Below, piece after piece: positions 1-7,349 of a DNA stretch of 27,307 nucleotides (the stretch's first letter is position 1; the number at the start of each line of letters is the position of its first letter). This DNA comes from Candidatus Hydrogenedens sp. (GTDB taxonomy: Bacteria; Hydrogenedentota; Hydrogenedentia; Hydrogenedentales; Hydrogenedentaceae): positions 1 through 27,307 of the forward strand of contig DAOSUS010000040.1 of the NCBI GenBank assembly GCA_035378955.1. Reading direction: 5' to 3'. The notes beneath the pieces are model-generated. The model had not been told where the DNA came from. It saw only the letters and a program-made list of their open reading frames with translations, and made no database searches. Position numbers and translations under genes: made by a program.

Positions 1-404
1 AGAGATACTTTAATTTGTTCTCTTTTTTCCTCTTTGTATAATAGTTCCTTTAACCTGCATTGAATTTTCATCTTTAATAGTTGAATCAATTTGTCCTTTA
101 TCTTCTGATTCCCATACACCGGATAACCTTGGTCTGGATTTGTTACCTCTTCATACAAATACTTTGAAGATAAATACCACGACTTCTTAGTTTTGAATAT
201 TTCGTTTGACTTCTCTATTATCTCTTCTTCTTTTTCACTATCTAATAAGGGTAATTTATTAGCAGATAATAATTTCTTGTACACATTCACACAATCAGCC
301 ACATTCTCGGGGTCGAATGAGTAACTTTGGGTCGGAAAATAGAGAAAGAATAAATTGAACACAACAAAAATATATACAAACAACCCGCTATTTCGGTATA
401 ACAT
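1..404 (-). CDS. Family A exported protein, copy 1 (5'-terminal part only)
   Basis: This is the N-terminal 134 codons of a gene that runs off the left edge of the window. Translated from the ATG at 404, it starts with a hydrophobic signal segment (MLYRNSGLFVYIFVVFNLFF) and then matches the two complete family A genes nearby. The shared blocks are 'LLSANKLPLL' followed by an acidic run, and 'YGNQKIKDKLIQLLKMKIQC', seen in copy 3 as 'KANKLPLL' and 'YGNQRIKDKLVELFKIRVQC'. An AAAGGG ribosome site precedes the start by about 8 nt. It lies directly downstream of a decayed family B fragment, repeating the B-then-A pairing of the array. Function is unknown; an immunity-type role is inference from layout. 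I am confident that it is a paralogue and that it is truncated only by the window edge. Confidence 0.82.
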   Translation of the reverse strand, partial: MLYRNSGLFVYIFVVFNLFFLYFPTQSYSFDPENVADCVNVYKKLLSANKLPLLDSEKEEEIIEKSNEIFKTKKSWYLSSKYLYEEVTNPDQGYPVYGNQKIKDKLIQLLKMKIQCRLKELLYKEEKREQIKVS

Positions 405-436
405 AATTTTTTCCCTTTCTGATAATTAATTTTTAT

Positions 437-619
437 CTAATTAACCTCTATATGAATATGTTTAAATGGGAATAATTCCCACCAATATTTTCCTTCAGAA
501 TTTGTCTCACTATTAGCCATATCTTGAGTAAAAGATACATACGTAATTCCATTATATACTTTTAATTGACTGCAACACCCTGCCAGAAAAGCACACCTAC
601 CCACCGCCAATTTATCTAT
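437..619 (-). pseudogene. Family B remnant: C-terminal piece of an M15-like peptidase domain
   Basis: An open stretch between two family A genes encodes the tail of the family B domain. 'LAVGRCAFLAG' aligns with 'WRVARCAFICNG' of the 1780-2208 gene, and the piece ends 'KHIHIEVN', the position of 'HGHVGI' or 'HGHVGT' in the other B copies and of the last zinc ligand (HxH) in peptidase M15. The first zinc motif (HxxGxAxD) and everything before it are missing. The piece has no start codon or ribosome site of its own; it begins where the upstream family A gene stops at 620. I read it as a decayed orphan cassette. It could also be translated by coupling from the upstream gene, which I consider unlikely. 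Confidence 0.7.
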
Positions 620-1744
620 TTATTGTCGAGATATTTTATCAATTAATACATTTACCCTGTCTTGGAATTTTTTTACTCTGTCTAAAATTTCATTTTTTCT
701 CTTTTCATCAAATTCCTTCAATTCTTGTATATGTTTCTCTGTATATTTTGACATTACTATTTCTCCTATTTTCTTAATAATTTCTATATCCTCTTTTTCT
801 CCTATTTGTTCATAAACTTTCAAAGTAAGTTCACAATATCCTAAACTTGGAAATAAACATTTTTGAACTGCAGATTTTATTTCTTTTTTATTTGCACTGG
901 TATATTCTTTATTATGATTAATAATTGTTTCTATTATCTGAAAGAACTCATCTAAACACATATAGCCCCCTTTATCGCTATAAATATTACCATCAATTTT
1001 TCCATTTATATTTACCTCTTTTATGAAATGATCCGGGTAATTCTTTGCTATAACTATGGCACGAGTATATTCTGGGAACAAGCAAGAACTGCTACTATCC
1101 CATCTCCACAAATAATCATAGATATTTTCAGGAAAAGTACTTAAAACTATTGAAAAAAACGACCCTATTGTCCAATAATAGTTTTCTGGTTCAAACTCTC
1201 TTTCCATACCAGGTGGAGGAGTTAATTCCTTTTTCTCTTCCTCGTCATTAAGATAGCATTCAGTACATAAATCCCCATCTATTGATATCAATCTATTCCA
1301 TAACCCTTTTGCAATTTCAATTATCTGTTTTATATATTCCTCTTGACTTTTTTCTTCTTGTTTTAATACCCATTTTTTTAATTTGCATTGGATCTTCATT
1401 TTCATCAATTTTACTGCTAATTCTTTTATTCTTGGATTACCATATATTATGTATCTACCCTTATTTTCTCCTATCTTCTGACAAAGATATTTAATAGCTC
1501 CATATATAGACTTTTTCTCTGTAAGAATTTTCTCAACATCATCTAATATCTTCTTTTCTTCCTCTTCACTCAACATTGGAAGTTTATTTTCCTTGACAAG
1601 GTTATAAATCTTTTCCCAATCTACCTTGTCATCACCTAACTCTATTATATCTGACCTTCCGCCCTCAACTTGCACTAATAGACCTATTAAAAATGTTACA
1701 TATAATAATATCTTACATATACTGATCATTCTTTTTGAAGACAT
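620..1744 (-). CDS. Family A exported protein, copy 2 (candidate immunity-type partner)
   Basis: The 374-aa product begins with basic residues and a hydrophobic signal segment (ILLYVTFLIGLLVQV, about residues 12-26) and no lipobox, so export to the periplasm is likely. The rest is highly charged and helical. Motifs shared with the copy at 2232-3404 include 'DDKVDWEKIYNL', 'ENKLPML' plus an acidic run, 'YGNPRIKELAVKLMKMKIQC', and the signature 'DGDLCTECYLNDEEE' followed by 'PPGMERE'. An AGAAGGA ribosome site lies 9 nt before the ATG. It sits 35 nt downstream of an M15-domain orphan gene and ends against a second B remnant. I do not recognise a named family. A periplasmic protector against the neighbouring peptidase is inferred from gene pairing only. 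Confidence 0.88.
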   Translation of the reverse strand: MSSKRMISICKILLYVTFLIGLLVQVEGGRSDIIELGDDKVDWEKIYNLVKENKLPMLSEEEEKKILDDVEKILTEKKSIYGAIKYLCQKIGENKGRYIIYGNPRIKELAVKLMKMKIQCKLKKWVLKQEEKSQEEYIKQIIEIAKGLWNRLISIDGDLCTECYLNDEEEKKELTPPPGMEREFEPENYYWTIGSFFSIVLSTFPENIYDYLWRWDSSSSCLFPEYTRAIVIAKNYPDHFIKEVNINGKIDGNIYSDKGGYMCLDEFFQIIETIINHNKEYTSANKKEIKSAVQKCLFPSLGYCELTLKVYEQIGEKEDIEIIKKIGEIVMSKYTEKHIQELKEFDEKRKNEILDRVKKFQDRVNVLIDKISRQ

Positions 1745-1779
1745 ATTTTTAAATCCTTCTCTGTTTCAGTTATGGATTA

Positions 1780-2208
1780 CTATATCCCCACATGGCCATG
1801 CGTATATATCCAATCATTAGGTGGATTTTCAGGTGGTATATCGCCTGGTTTTAAAGGTGGTATAAAAATATTTTTGAATGCGATGCTTTCTTCTTCACTA
1901 CCTTGTTGATAATAAAGTAAAATCTCCCAATTGCCGTTGCATATAAATGCACAACGTGCTACTCTCCAGTTTTCTAATGAACTTAGTTGGTCATAGTCAA
2001 AGGCTTTACCGGAAAGATGCTTGCTTGTTCTGGCACCATTCGCAGCCGTGTTATTTTTAGGACAACGGTAAACACAGAGTTTTTTGTATGTTTCTTTTAT
2101 TACTATACCTGAAACTTTCTCATTTATTGTATTCCACTCATTATTATCTCTTAAAATATTACGATTCATCTTTCTTATGTTACCCTTAGGAGAAACATAA
2201 ATATACAT
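1780..2208 (-). CDS. Orphan family B cassette: stand-alone M15_3-like zinc-peptidase domain
   Basis: The 142-aa product has no signal peptide and consists mostly of a domain resembling peptidase M15_3, the fold of phage endolysins and periplasmic D-Ala-D-Ala carboxypeptidases. 'YRCPKNNTAANGARTSKHL' followed by 'SGKAFDYD' gives the HxxGxAxD zinc motif (H64, D71), and the C-terminal 'HGHVG' (H137/H139) supplies the last ligand. A 115-nt stretch over this core is almost identical to the long B gene at 3432-5354, while both flanks differ. The ribosome site is weak, and the frame is open upstream to about 2268, inside the 3' end of the preceding gene, so the start is uncertain (the ATG at residue 14 is an alternative). 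I read it as a silent tip cassette that feeds recombination with the full gene. Peptidoglycan as substrate is family knowledge, not shown here. Confidence 0.75.
   Translation of the reverse strand: MYIYVSPKGNIRKMNRNILRDNNEWNTINEKVSGIVIKETYKKLCVYRCPKNNTAANGARTSKHLSGKAFDYDQLSSLENWRVARCAFICNGNWEILLYYQQGSEEESIAFKNIFIPPLKPGDIPPENPPNDWIYTHGHVGI
1961..2075 (-). repeat. 115-nt direct repeat, copy 1 (M15 core)
   Basis: This stretch aligns without gaps to 3592-3706, and by eye I count three mismatches. It encodes the segment from 'VYRCPKN' through 'SGKAFDYDQLSSL' to 'NWRV'. Similarity falls away abruptly on both sides. The two copies are in the same orientation, so crossing-over between them would remove the DNA in between. 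Confidence 0.9.
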
Positions 2209-2231
2209 CCTGTCTCTACCAATCGGTTTAT

Positions 2232-3404
2232 TTATTCCTTGGATAAACGGTCTATTAATGCGTTTACTTTCAGTTGGAATTCTTCTAATGTTTTTTTATA
2301 TACCGTATTTTTCTCCTTATATAAATCTTGGTTAATTACTTCTTGCCTCGGAGAATCTTTTGGTATTTCTTCGAGCCATTTTTTCAATGTTTCTATATCT
2401 TCTTTTTTACCTATCTGCTCATATATCTTTAATCCTTCCATATATCCTAGGAGGGACTTAAAGTTCTTTGATATGACAGATTTGATCATTTTTTCATTCT
2501 TGTCTAAAAATTCTTTATTGTACTTGATTATTAAATTAAAGACTTTAAATGAATCTTCAAAAGTAAGATATCCACCTTTTTGTCGGTGAATCCATGCAAA
2601 GTTACTATCTATATAACCAGTTGAAATATCTTCTAAAAACTTTTCCGGACATACCTTGGCGATATAATAGGCTCGGATATAAGCCAACATAACTCCACCC
2701 TGGGGTGTTTCCCAGATATAATCATAAATCCCCTCTGAGAAAGTGCTAATTGCTATTGAATAAAAACTTTCGATTTTAACGTAATAACCTTCAAGAAACT
2801 CGGAGTACGCATTTCTTTCCATATCAGATGGAGGGGACAATATTTTCTCCTCCTCTTTATCATGTAGATAACACTCTGTACATAAATCTCCATCCTTTGA
2901 GATTAAATAATCTAAATATCTTTTTGATTTCTCTTTACAAGTTCTTGACCATTCTTCTATTATCCTTTGTTTTTCATGCTCACTTATATCTTCTCTTTTC
3001 TTAGCTTTTTCTATAAAATTATCACTTATCTCTTTTTTTAATTTACACTGAACTCTTATCTTAAACAACTCAACTAATTTGTCCTTTATTCTTTGGTTTC
3101 CATATCCCAAGTATATCGAATCTCCTGTTCCCAATCTACTTATTATGTATTCCATTGCTAAGAGTAAGGATTTTTTCTCCCTCAAAATTTCATTAACTTT
3201 ATTTAATATTTCCTCCTCTTCATTATCACTCAATAAAGGTAATTTGTTTGCTTTCGTTAAACTATAGTACCTCTCCCAATCTACTTTTTCATCTCCTATA
3301 GTCTCTGCATCAATACTTCCATGGGGAAATAATAAAAGTGTTAAGTGAAGTAACATCAAATAGATTAATATTTTCTTGTGAAACGCCAGAAGATACTTTA
3401 TCAT
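2232..3404 (-). CDS. Family A exported protein, copy 3 (candidate immunity-type partner of the long B gene)
   Basis: The 390-aa product has an N-terminal signal segment (KKILIYLMLLHLTLLLFP, about residues 10-27), then an acidic, helix-rich body without transmembrane segments. It shares with copy 2 'DEKVDWERYYSL', 'KANKLPLL' plus an acidic run, 'YGNQRIKDKLVELFKIRVQC', 'DGDLCTECYLHDKEEE', 'FLDKNEKMIKSV' and a C-terminal 'VNALIDRLSKE' helix. The paired Cys of CTEC and the Cys of the 'IQCKLKK'/'VQCKLKK' block are conserved, suggesting redox-stable structure or metal binding. A GGAGA ribosome site lies about 7 nt before the ATG. It starts 27 nt after the stop of the M15-domain lipoprotein gene, so the two are probably co-transcribed. 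The family has no name I recognise. Confidence 0.9.
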   Translation of the reverse strand: MIKYLLAFHKKILIYLMLLHLTLLLFPHGSIDAETIGDEKVDWERYYSLTKANKLPLLSDNEEEEILNKVNEILREKKSLLLAMEYIISRLGTGDSIYLGYGNQRIKDKLVELFKIRVQCKLKKEISDNFIEKAKKREDISEHEKQRIIEEWSRTCKEKSKRYLDYLISKDGDLCTECYLHDKEEEKILSPPSDMERNAYSEFLEGYYVKIESFYSIAISTFSEGIYDYIWETPQGGVMLAYIRAYYIAKVCPEKFLEDISTGYIDSNFAWIHRQKGGYLTFEDSFKVFNLIIKYNKEFLDKNEKMIKSVISKNFKSLLGYMEGLKIYEQIGKKEDIETLKKWLEEIPKDSPRQEVINQDLYKEKNTVYKKTLEEFQLKVNALIDRLSKE

Positions 3405-3431
3405 ATTTATTCTCCATAAAATGTTGAATTC

Positions 3432-5354
3432 CTAAGTTCCGACATGTCCATGATATATTTCAATATTTGATGGAGGAAAGTCCGGTAATTGGCCGGTTTC
3501 AGGGTTAACATACTGTTGAATACTTTTTCTACCATCATTTGTGTATAACAAAATTTCATAATTTTTATTTATTTCGTAAGCAATTTTTCCTACTCTCCAG
3601 TTTCCTAACGAACTTAGTTGGTCATAGTCAAAGGCTTTACCGGAAAGATGTTTGCTTGTTCTGGCACCATTCGCAGCCGTGTTATTTTTAGGACAACGGT
3701 AAACACTTGTTACATTGACTGTTCCACCGTATTGTTGATCGTATGCTTGGTTTACAGCCGCATAGCAATCTGCAACACCTTTTTCTATAGCCCAGCCGGT
3801 ATGAGGATAAGGGAGATTTCCATGATCGCATTCGAGTTTGTTAAAGGGTAATAATGCTTCCTTTGTATAGCATAAAGGACTATTGGGATCGTTTGTTACG
3901 AAATCACAGCAGGTTGGTATATTCTCGGTATACATTTGATTATTATTCGTAACATCTGGATTATTATACATATCTATAACTATATCTCTACCATCGGGAG
4001 CATCCATACAACCAACACACTCATAACCATATCCGCAATACAAACGAAAAACAGGTCGAACAAAAAACTGAGTGCAACCCGCAGGAATATGAATATTATT
4101 CGGTTCATTTACGGGATCAAAGGGTCCATGAATATTCATGAATAAAGTTAAATTATCATTATACGATTCAACCTTTTTCCATACTTGACCATCTGCAGAT
4201 ACCTCCCAATAATTGAACACTGCTCCTTGGCAAGGTGATGCATGCAATACTACTCTATTACATTCAGAACATGGGGAAAAAGTTTCGATAGGAGATAAGA
4301 TATTACATTGTGGTGTATATGGAACAGGGTTCCAACCCTGGGAAGGTCCAATGTCTGTCGGAGGATAAATAATACCAGGTTCTATTATATATGCTGTTCC
4401 TCCTTCATCAATTCGTTGACAATTCTGATGATCAAAATATATCTCACCTTGAGGAATGGGAAGGTTTAAGTATACTTTATTAACCAAAAGGGCAGTGGCA
4501 CTATGGTCTTGATTTTGAGTATATCTAAAGTTAGCAGAGGCAATGATAGAAGTAGCAAAAAGGTTATCACTGGTACAATACCAGAGAGCAAGAGATTTGT
4601 CATCACCGGGAACAACAGCAAAAGTAAATTTTCCATAAGAGCGGGCATAGTTATTTAGATAAAATCCTAAATTACAAGAGGCATCTGGGTCAAAATAAGA
4701 ACATAGGTTAGGGCATCCTGAGTTGAAATAAATACCGTCTCCTCCATATATACTTAATAACATTTCGTGGTAATCCCAATTGTAATTTTCCACAGGAATC
4801 GCTACTGGCTTAATATATATGTCATCTACCATTAATAATTGGACAGGATTTTCCATATATCTACGACCTATGCAAACAGAAGAACCATGCCAATCAATAA
4901 TGAAGTTTGATGCAGGCAAAACAGATACATTGGCTATATCCCCTCTATCGTATTCAACTTCATAACGCCAGGGAATAGGTTCTCCATTTATTATTGTGGT
5001 TTGTATATTTTTTGCGTTTCCAGGAACATTTAATCTATTGCCCCATAGTAAAAAAGGATTTATATCACATTCAACCGTAAGATTAACTTTTTTCTTTCCA
5101 ACATGGGCAGTTACATGTTGTGGACCATCTTTTATTTGAACATATCCAATATCTAAAGATAAATTTGTTAACAAAATATCCGGAGGGTATGCCGACCAAT
5201 ATGCAAATTCATAATTTGGATCAATATTTACATATTTTACTTCTACTACTTCACCTTTAACAAAAGTATCACCACCTTGAGTCACGACTACATATCCTGG
5301 AGTATCTTCACAGTTTAAACCGCAATTTACACTTGTTGTCAATGGATAGTGCAC
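3432..5354 (-). CDS. Long family B protein: surface lipoprotein-like, C-terminal M15_3-like zinc peptidase; out of frame with its start
   Basis: The uninterrupted frame reaches 5444, but the only start codon within it is a GTG at 5354 with no ribosome site, so the real start is the ATG at 5460, currently out of frame. The N-terminal two thirds is Cys-rich and beta-rich. At least three units resemble the divergent 'bacterial repeat' modules of surface proteins (for example 'VEVKYVNIDPNYEFAYWSA' and 'VVLHASPCQGAVFNYWEVS'). The C-terminal 115 residues resemble peptidase M15_3: 'VNVTSVYRCPKNNTAANG', then H569 and D576 of HxxGxAxD, and H635/H637 in the final 'HGHVG'. Directly before residue 1 lies a lipobox, 'LLVSGC'. 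A family A gene follows at 27 nt. I infer a surface-anchored peptidase effector. A cell-wall or host-directed enzyme is the main alternative. Confidence 0.78.
   Translation of the reverse strand: MHYPLTTSVNCGLNCEDTPGYVVVTQGGDTFVKGEVVEVKYVNIDPNYEFAYWSAYPPDILLTNLSLDIGYVQIKDGPQHVTAHVGKKKVNLTVECDINPFLLWGNRLNVPGNAKNIQTTIINGEPIPWRYEVEYDRGDIANVSVLPASNFIIDWHGSSVCIGRRYMENPVQLLMVDDIYIKPVAIPVENYNWDYHEMLLSIYGGDGIYFNSGCPNLCSYFDPDASCNLGFYLNNYARSYGKFTFAVVPGDDKSLALWYCTSDNLFATSIIASANFRYTQNQDHSATALLVNKVYLNLPIPQGEIYFDHQNCQRIDEGGTAYIIEPGIIYPPTDIGPSQGWNPVPYTPQCNILSPIETFSPCSECNRVVLHASPCQGAVFNYWEVSADGQVWKKVESYNDNLTLFMNIHGPFDPVNEPNNIHIPAGCTQFFVRPVFRLYCGYGYECVGCMDAPDGRDIVIDMYNNPDVTNNNQMYTENIPTCCDFVTNDPNSPLCYTKEALLPFNKLECDHGNLPYPHTGWAIEKGVADCYAAVNQAYDQQYGGTVNVTSVYRCPKNNTAANGARTSKHLSGKAFDYDQLSSLGNWRVGKIAYEINKNYEILLYTNDGRKSIQQYVNPETGQLPDFPPSNIEIYHGHVGT
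3592..3706 (-). repeat. 115-nt direct repeat, copy 2 (M15 core)
   Basis: Partner of 1961-2075, with three mismatches in 115 nt by my count. It covers the zinc-binding core of the long B gene. The surrounding domain sequence is only loosely similar to the orphan copy, which points to recent gene conversion or cassette exchange limited to this core. Confidence 0.9.
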
Positions 5355-5460
5355 ATCACATTCTTTACAGGGACAGCCTGAAACTAAAAGGACTATAGTA
5401 ATAATGATAGATAGATAGATAGATAAATTTAGAAAAGTAACTCCTTAATTCTTTATTCAT
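5355..5460 (-). other. Lipoprotein signal segment of the long B gene, shifted out of frame from its ATG
   Basis: A strong ribosome site (GGAGG, minus strand, 5472-5468) stands 7 nt before an ATG at 5460. In that frame translation gives 'MNKELRSYFSKFIYLS' and then stops at 5365 after 31 codons. The next frame carries a hydrophobic stretch ending in the lipobox 'IVLLVSGC' and continues into the long B protein without interruption, but has no usable start. Removing one GATA unit from the tract at 5406-5425, or adding two, joins the two halves into a textbook lipoprotein signal peptide: basic N-terminus, hydrophobic core, L-V-S-G-C. Confidence 0.85.
5406..5425. repeat. (GATA)5 tetranucleotide tract in the signal-peptide region (phase-variation candidate)
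   Basis: Five perfect GATA units lie inside the coding start of the long B gene, after the ribosome site and ATG and before the lipobox. Tetranucleotide tracts change length by slipped-strand mispairing. Each unit changes the reading frame, so 4 or 7 units would be ON, while 5 (this sequence) and 6 are OFF. Confidence 0.9.
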
Positions 5461-5477
5461 AGCATATCCTCCTTATT

Positions 5478-7064
5478 TTACTGTCTTGCTTGTTGTGCTG
5501 TTATTTCATTTATCATTGTTTGGATAGTATTATTGTTAACTGCACCGTAGTCAATGTTGTATTTAATGGGTTGGGTTATGTCATGATTGGTAAGATAATT
5601 TTTTATTTTTGTATCCGGTGTTTTATGAATAATTTCATCGTAATACTTCCGACGAAGTTCCTGATTTATCGGGTCATTAAAAATATCTCCACTTAATGTT
5701 CCTGTTCGTATATAAGGAGTAGTAGTGCTAATTACTTCTAAACTATACTCGAAAGGATAATTTTCTAATTTTGTGAGATTCGCTTTTATTCCCAGATTAT
5801 AGTTTGTTTGTAAAAATTTTCCTGATTGGATTTCCAACGCTCTTTTTGCAATATCGTAATATCCCAGTTTAACGAAAAATTTTATTCCTTTGTCAATTAA
5901 GTTTAATTGTTTTTCATATACACTCATTAATCCGGGTAGAGGGGGCAAAACATCTAATTGCAAAATGTCAGACAAACATTTCTCCGCTTCTTTCACCCAA
6001 TAATTTTCCGTAGCAAGGTCTAACAAAGTAAACTTTGCATATAGCACATCCGGGGTGATTTCTTTTTTCAAACTGGCATTTAGAAGAGCGGTTTTAACTA
6101 TTTCCCGGGAATTTTCATTCTGTATCATTCCACACTTTAGAAAAGTAATAAGAGTATATCGAGTATTAGAGTCTTCTTCTTCCTTGAGCATTTCAGCCCA
6201 TTTCTGGATAGTTTGTTCATTTATATCGTAGAGATTCATGGAGAGAAGCACACTCCTTATTTTTGCAATCCCGCGGAGTAGATTTAGATTGTCAGCGGTT
6301 ACCCCTGCTTCGACCACACCTCTTAGTAGGTCTAATTGGTTTGGATTATCTATATATGTCTGCACAAGTATTTTAGGGTCACTATTTTTATATCTGGAAA
6401 TAACTGTATTGATACTACGGTTTACTAAATCCTGTAATAAGAATTGCACAGATAAAGAATCAGGGTATTTTGACAAAAACAATGAATTTACTAACTTTTT
6501 ATTCACATCTAATAAACTGGAAGCGAACCCTTGGGGATTGTATTGAAGATTCTCTTCCGACACGGTAGCAAAAGCATGGATTGTATCTGCTAAGAACTTT
6601 AAGGTCTGATTTCCATCCAGAGACGAATCGCTTAATAATGAACTATAACGATTTCCTGCAGATAGTAGAGAAGCCACATCACGACGATATAGAAACGCTA
6701 TTCCTACCAATAATTTATCAGAAGGGTACTGGTCTTCCTGAACTATTTTTGTTTGTCCTAATTGCTGCTTTATAAGAGTTTCTGGCTGATAAAATTTGTT
6801 GACGATAAAACAATAGAGATGAAGGGGTTCTAAAAGTACTTCGGCACTTTTTATATCATTTTCAGGTGCAGAACGAAACAGTTCAAAAATTTTTTGAAGA
6901 GCGTCTCTTGCTTTTCCATTGTTAATATCTGTATAGGCAGACAACTCCGTTTCTTTAACTGTTTGTAAAAAACTGTTGTCCACTGCATAACCAGACAAGA
7001 CGACAGACACGAACAAGATAGCTATAATTATGGAATGTGTTTTGGGGAAAGATGCTTTAATCAT
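5478..7064 (-). CDS. Exported protein of unknown function preceding the A/B array
   Basis: The 528-aa product starts best at the ATG at 7064, which has AAGGAG 7 nt upstream. An in-frame ATG 10 codons earlier lacks a ribosome site. The N-terminus (MIKASFPKTHSIIIAILFVS, then VVLSGYA) is a signal peptide; the residue after 'LSGY' is not Cys, so it is not a lipoprotein. The remainder looks all-helical, with repeated Leu/Ala-rich segments suggesting an alpha-solenoid or TPR-like fold, but I see no motif that fixes a family. It ends 17 nt before the ATG of the phase-variable lipoprotein gene, so it is probably the first gene of that operon. A role in exporting, folding or presenting the lipoprotein is speculation. 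Confidence 0.8.
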   Translation of the reverse strand: MIKASFPKTHSIIIAILFVSVVLSGYAVDNSFLQTVKETELSAYTDINNGKARDALQKIFELFRSAPENDIKSAEVLLEPLHLYCFIVNKFYQPETLIKQQLGQTKIVQEDQYPSDKLLVGIAFLYRRDVASLLSAGNRYSSLLSDSSLDGNQTLKFLADTIHAFATVSEENLQYNPQGFASSLLDVNKKLVNSLFLSKYPDSLSVQFLLQDLVNRSINTVISRYKNSDPKILVQTYIDNPNQLDLLRGVVEAGVTADNLNLLRGIAKIRSVLLSMNLYDINEQTIQKWAEMLKEEEDSNTRYTLITFLKCGMIQNENSREIVKTALLNASLKKEITPDVLYAKFTLLDLATENYWVKEAEKCLSDILQLDVLPPLPGLMSVYEKQLNLIDKGIKFFVKLGYYDIAKRALEIQSGKFLQTNYNLGIKANLTKLENYPFEYSLEVISTTTPYIRTGTLSGDIFNDPINQELRRKYYDEIIHKTPDTKIKNYLTNHDITQPIKYNIDYGAVNNNTIQTMINEITAQQARQ

Positions 7065-7103
7065 AGTTGTTCTCCTTTTTATAAGTTTGTCCAAACTCTA
7101 TAA

Positions 7104-7134
7104 AGTATATTGTAAAAAAAAAAGCATTTGTCAA
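7104..7134 (-). promoter_or_regulatory. Possible sigma-70-type promoter for the 7064 gene and array
   Basis: On the minus strand a perfect TTGACA (7134-7129) is followed by TATACT (7109-7104), about 40 nt before the chosen ATG. The 19-nt spacer is longer than ideal and includes a run of ten T. Length change in that run could alter promoter strength. Confidence 0.45.
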
Positions 7135-7349
7135 GTAAAATTTTTTAAAAAATTTTAAATTATCTTACTCTTATTATATTTATGCTTTTCCCCTATCTTT
7201 TTGTTCCCAAATTATTAAATAGTAATAATCACTCCCATTTATCATTCGTTCTAAATTGTAAAATCGTAGTTTATTACTTATTATTTGTAATTAAAGGTAG
7301 AAGTCTTTCGCTGGGTAATTCTATTTTTTTTAAAATATCAATGAAATGT

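Noticed and set aside
1282..4648. Plus-strand and alternative-frame ORFs of 60-120 codons inside the A/B array
   Set aside because: They are antisense or shifted shadows of the family A and B genes, lack ribosome sites, and have low-complexity Ile/Ser/Leu translations expected from AT-rich complement.
7180..7245. 21-codon minus-strand ORF (MINGSDYYYLIIWEQKDRGKA type) between the SurA-like gene and the 7064 gene
   Set aside because: No ribosome site and too short to judge; the frame is open only 13 codons further upstream. The rest of 7135-7349 is AT-rich with no structure I can support.
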